DNA from: Candidatus Rhodoluna planktonica
Lineage (GTDB): Bacteria; Actinomycetota; Actinomycetes; Actinomycetales; Microbacteriaceae
Length of the DNA: 64,000 bases
Assembly: GCF_001854225.1 (NCBI RefSeq)
Contig: NZ_CP015208.1
Coordinates: forward strand, 992,001 to 1,056,000
Reading direction: 5' to 3'
How positions within the stretch are numbered: position 1 is the first letter of the stretch; the number at the start of each line of letters is the position of its first letter. The position numbers and the translations under genes are program-made. The notes beneath the pieces were generated by a model, which ran no database searches, had not been told where the DNA came from, and was given only the letters and a program-made list of their open reading frames with translations. Shown piece by piece: positions 63,235-64,000 of the stretch.

Positions 63235-63743
63235 TCTCTCCGATTAGCCAAGAATGCTCCGGAGTTATCCACAGCAAGAATTTGAACCTCATCTATGCTG
63301 GCGCTGGGTATGAAGGCAGTTGCCTGCGCCTGGTAATCGCGAATCATCACCAACGAACCCTCGCAAACCATAAGTGCCCCACGACACCAGCTTTGACCCT
63401 GAACCTGGATGCGCACCTCAGCCAATTTAGGCAGTTGCGCTAAGTAGCCGGCAAGATTCGTCTGAATCAGCATTGCCTGAGGTATTTTTGCGCTCGCCGG
63501 CACCAAGTTGACCAGCCTGGAAATTCGGCAGGTGGGCAGCACAATCCAGTAGCCCTGCATTAGCTCAAGACCTGCGACAAAATCACTACCGACCACGATA
63601 TTTGCCAATTGACGCGGCGGATTTGTAGCAGAGTTGAGCAACCCAATCCCAATCTGAGCAAGATGTTCGGCCATCAGCATTTCGGGTTGGGCCAGAAAAT
63701 CTAGTTCAGCATCCAAATCATCGAACCATGCATTTTCATCCAT
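63231..63743 (-). CDS. Hypothetical protein, first gene of the SAF/ParA-like operon
   Basis: 170 residues starting MDENAWFDDLDAELDFLAQPE (read in parts), acidic at the N-terminus and hydrophobic-rich but with no clear membrane helix. No family recognised. Trp/Cys in QGQSWCRGALMVCEG and ...YWIVLPTCRISRL are notable. It overlaps the SAF gene by 4 bases (ATGA). An exact TTATCCACA lies in its 3' coding part at 63265-63273. Confidence 0.7.
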   Translation of the reverse strand: MDENAWFDDLDAELDFLAQPEMLMAEHLAQIGIGLLNSATNPPRQLANIVVGSDFVAGLELMQGYWIVLPTCRISRLVNLVPASAKIPQAMLIQTNLAGYLAQLPKLAEVRIQVQGQSWCRGALMVCEGSLVMIRDYQAQATAFIPSASIDEVQILAVDNSGAFLANRRD

Positions 63744-63781
63744 TTTGATATTTCACCGAGTGGGCGAGAAATATTTCAGAG

Positions 63782-63859
63782 TTATCCACAGGTTTAGAAA
63801 ATCACTTGACCTTCGGATATACGAAGGTCTATCTTCTTAATTCCTTGGTACGCCCAAGG
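63782..63859 (+). promoter_or_regulatory. Intergenic control region: DnaA-box-like site and two inverted repeats
   Basis: TTATCCACA (63782-63790) matches the DnaA-box consensus. GACCTTCG-N6-CGAAGGTC (63808-63829) is a perfect 8-bp-arm palindrome that overlaps a TTGACC -35-like sequence at 63806. CCTTGG-N5-CCAAGG (63843-63859) is a second inverted repeat, probably in the leader RNA. It lies between divergent genes; the binding proteins are not known. Confidence 0.55.
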
Positions 63860-63894
63860 CAGGCACATCTTCAAGAGCACAGTAGGGGGCAGTG

Positions 63895-64000
63895 ATGGCC
63901 GCAAATAAAAATGAAAAGAATGAGCAAGATCCAGACATAGCCAAAGCCAATAGCAACGAAGCTGAAGCGAAGCCGGCAAAAAAGAAAAGCCAGCCGAATA
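63895..64000 (+). CDS. N-terminal fragment of an unidentified protein (runs off window end)
   Basis: An open frame of 35 codons from ATG 63895 (MAANKNEKNEQDPDIAKANS) with AGGGGG five bases ahead; GTG 63892 is an alternative start. The visible part is low-complexity and rich in Lys, Glu, Asn and Ala, so it gives no family clue. It is divergent from the SAF/ParA-like operon. Confidence 0.6.
   Translation, partial: MAANKNEKNEQDPDIAKANSNEAEAKPAKKKSQPN

Noticed and set aside
63265-63790. Chromosome origin based on two TTATCCACA sites
   Set aside because: Only two sites 517 bases apart, one inside a gene, and no dnaA/dnaN/gyrB neighbours; kept only as possible DnaA-responsive sites.

Overview
This window looks like the chromosome of a small-genome actinobacterium, most plausibly a Microbacteriaceae member (Rhodoluna/Aquiluna-like). 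The evidence is a WhiB1-type regulator next to a PdtaS-type kinase, AdnAB-type recombination helicases, DUF3107 and DUF3117 proteins, actinobacterial-type DapD, a C50-carotenoid cluster with a split lycopene cyclase, moderate GC, very tight gene packing (many ATGA/TAATG overlaps) and several neighbourhoods that match Mycobacterium gene order. The genus-level guess is inference. I see no insertion sequence, prophage, CRISPR array or rRNA, and no gap over 300 bases lacks a gene.

Layout. 1-7 kb: AdnB start and AdnA (minus), DUF3107, a small membrane protein, a ferritin-like protein, a DEAD-box helicase and a PHP phosphoesterase. 7-14.6 kb: aminopeptidase P, a YflT-like protein, a soluble MgtE_N/CBS protein with a DUF1003 membrane partner, the Mrp Fe-S carrier, an aldehyde dehydrogenase, TatB, an O-methyltransferase and DUF3117. 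14.7-25.7 kb: dapE/dapD divergent pair, thiL, a DUF3515 lipoprotein, and a leuC-leuD-murA-plsC-gpsA-ddl run, then an MFS transporter. 25.7-32 kb: tRNA-Glu, a lipid kinase, a CopB-type metal ATPase, a metallo-beta-lactamase-fold protein, DUF1801, tRNA-Gln, gltX, a winged-helix regulator and an SbtA-like bicarbonate permease. 33-47 kb: branched-chain amino acid and serine genes (leuB-ilvE, serA, ilvD-ilvB-ilvN-ilvC), interrupted by a sulfane-sulfur module (36.6-39.4 kb). 47-51 kb: crtB-crtI-crtYe-crtYf-crtEb. 51.8-57.4 kb: nrtR-nadA-nadB-nadC-cysteine desulfurase. 57-64 kb: a VOC protein, tRNA-Lys, two tandem Bcp peroxiredoxins, WhiB1, a PdtaS-type kinase, and an uncharacterised ParA-like/SAF/unknown operon.

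How genes work together. The strongest regulatory story is a CsoR-family repressor with the two-cysteine pattern of persulfide sensors (CstR), flanked by three rhodanese-containing proteins. A 16-bp operator lies over its promoter. A second, perfectly symmetric copy lies 4.8 kb away, in front of a 37-residue six-cysteine protein. This suggests a small sulfur-stress regulon. The NAD operon is headed by an NrtR regulator with two identical palindromes 32 bp apart upstream, and ends with the cysteine desulfurase that probably supplies the NadA Fe-S cluster. The crt genes are sufficient to turn GGPP into a C50 carotenoid once a GGPP synthase encoded elsewhere is supplied.
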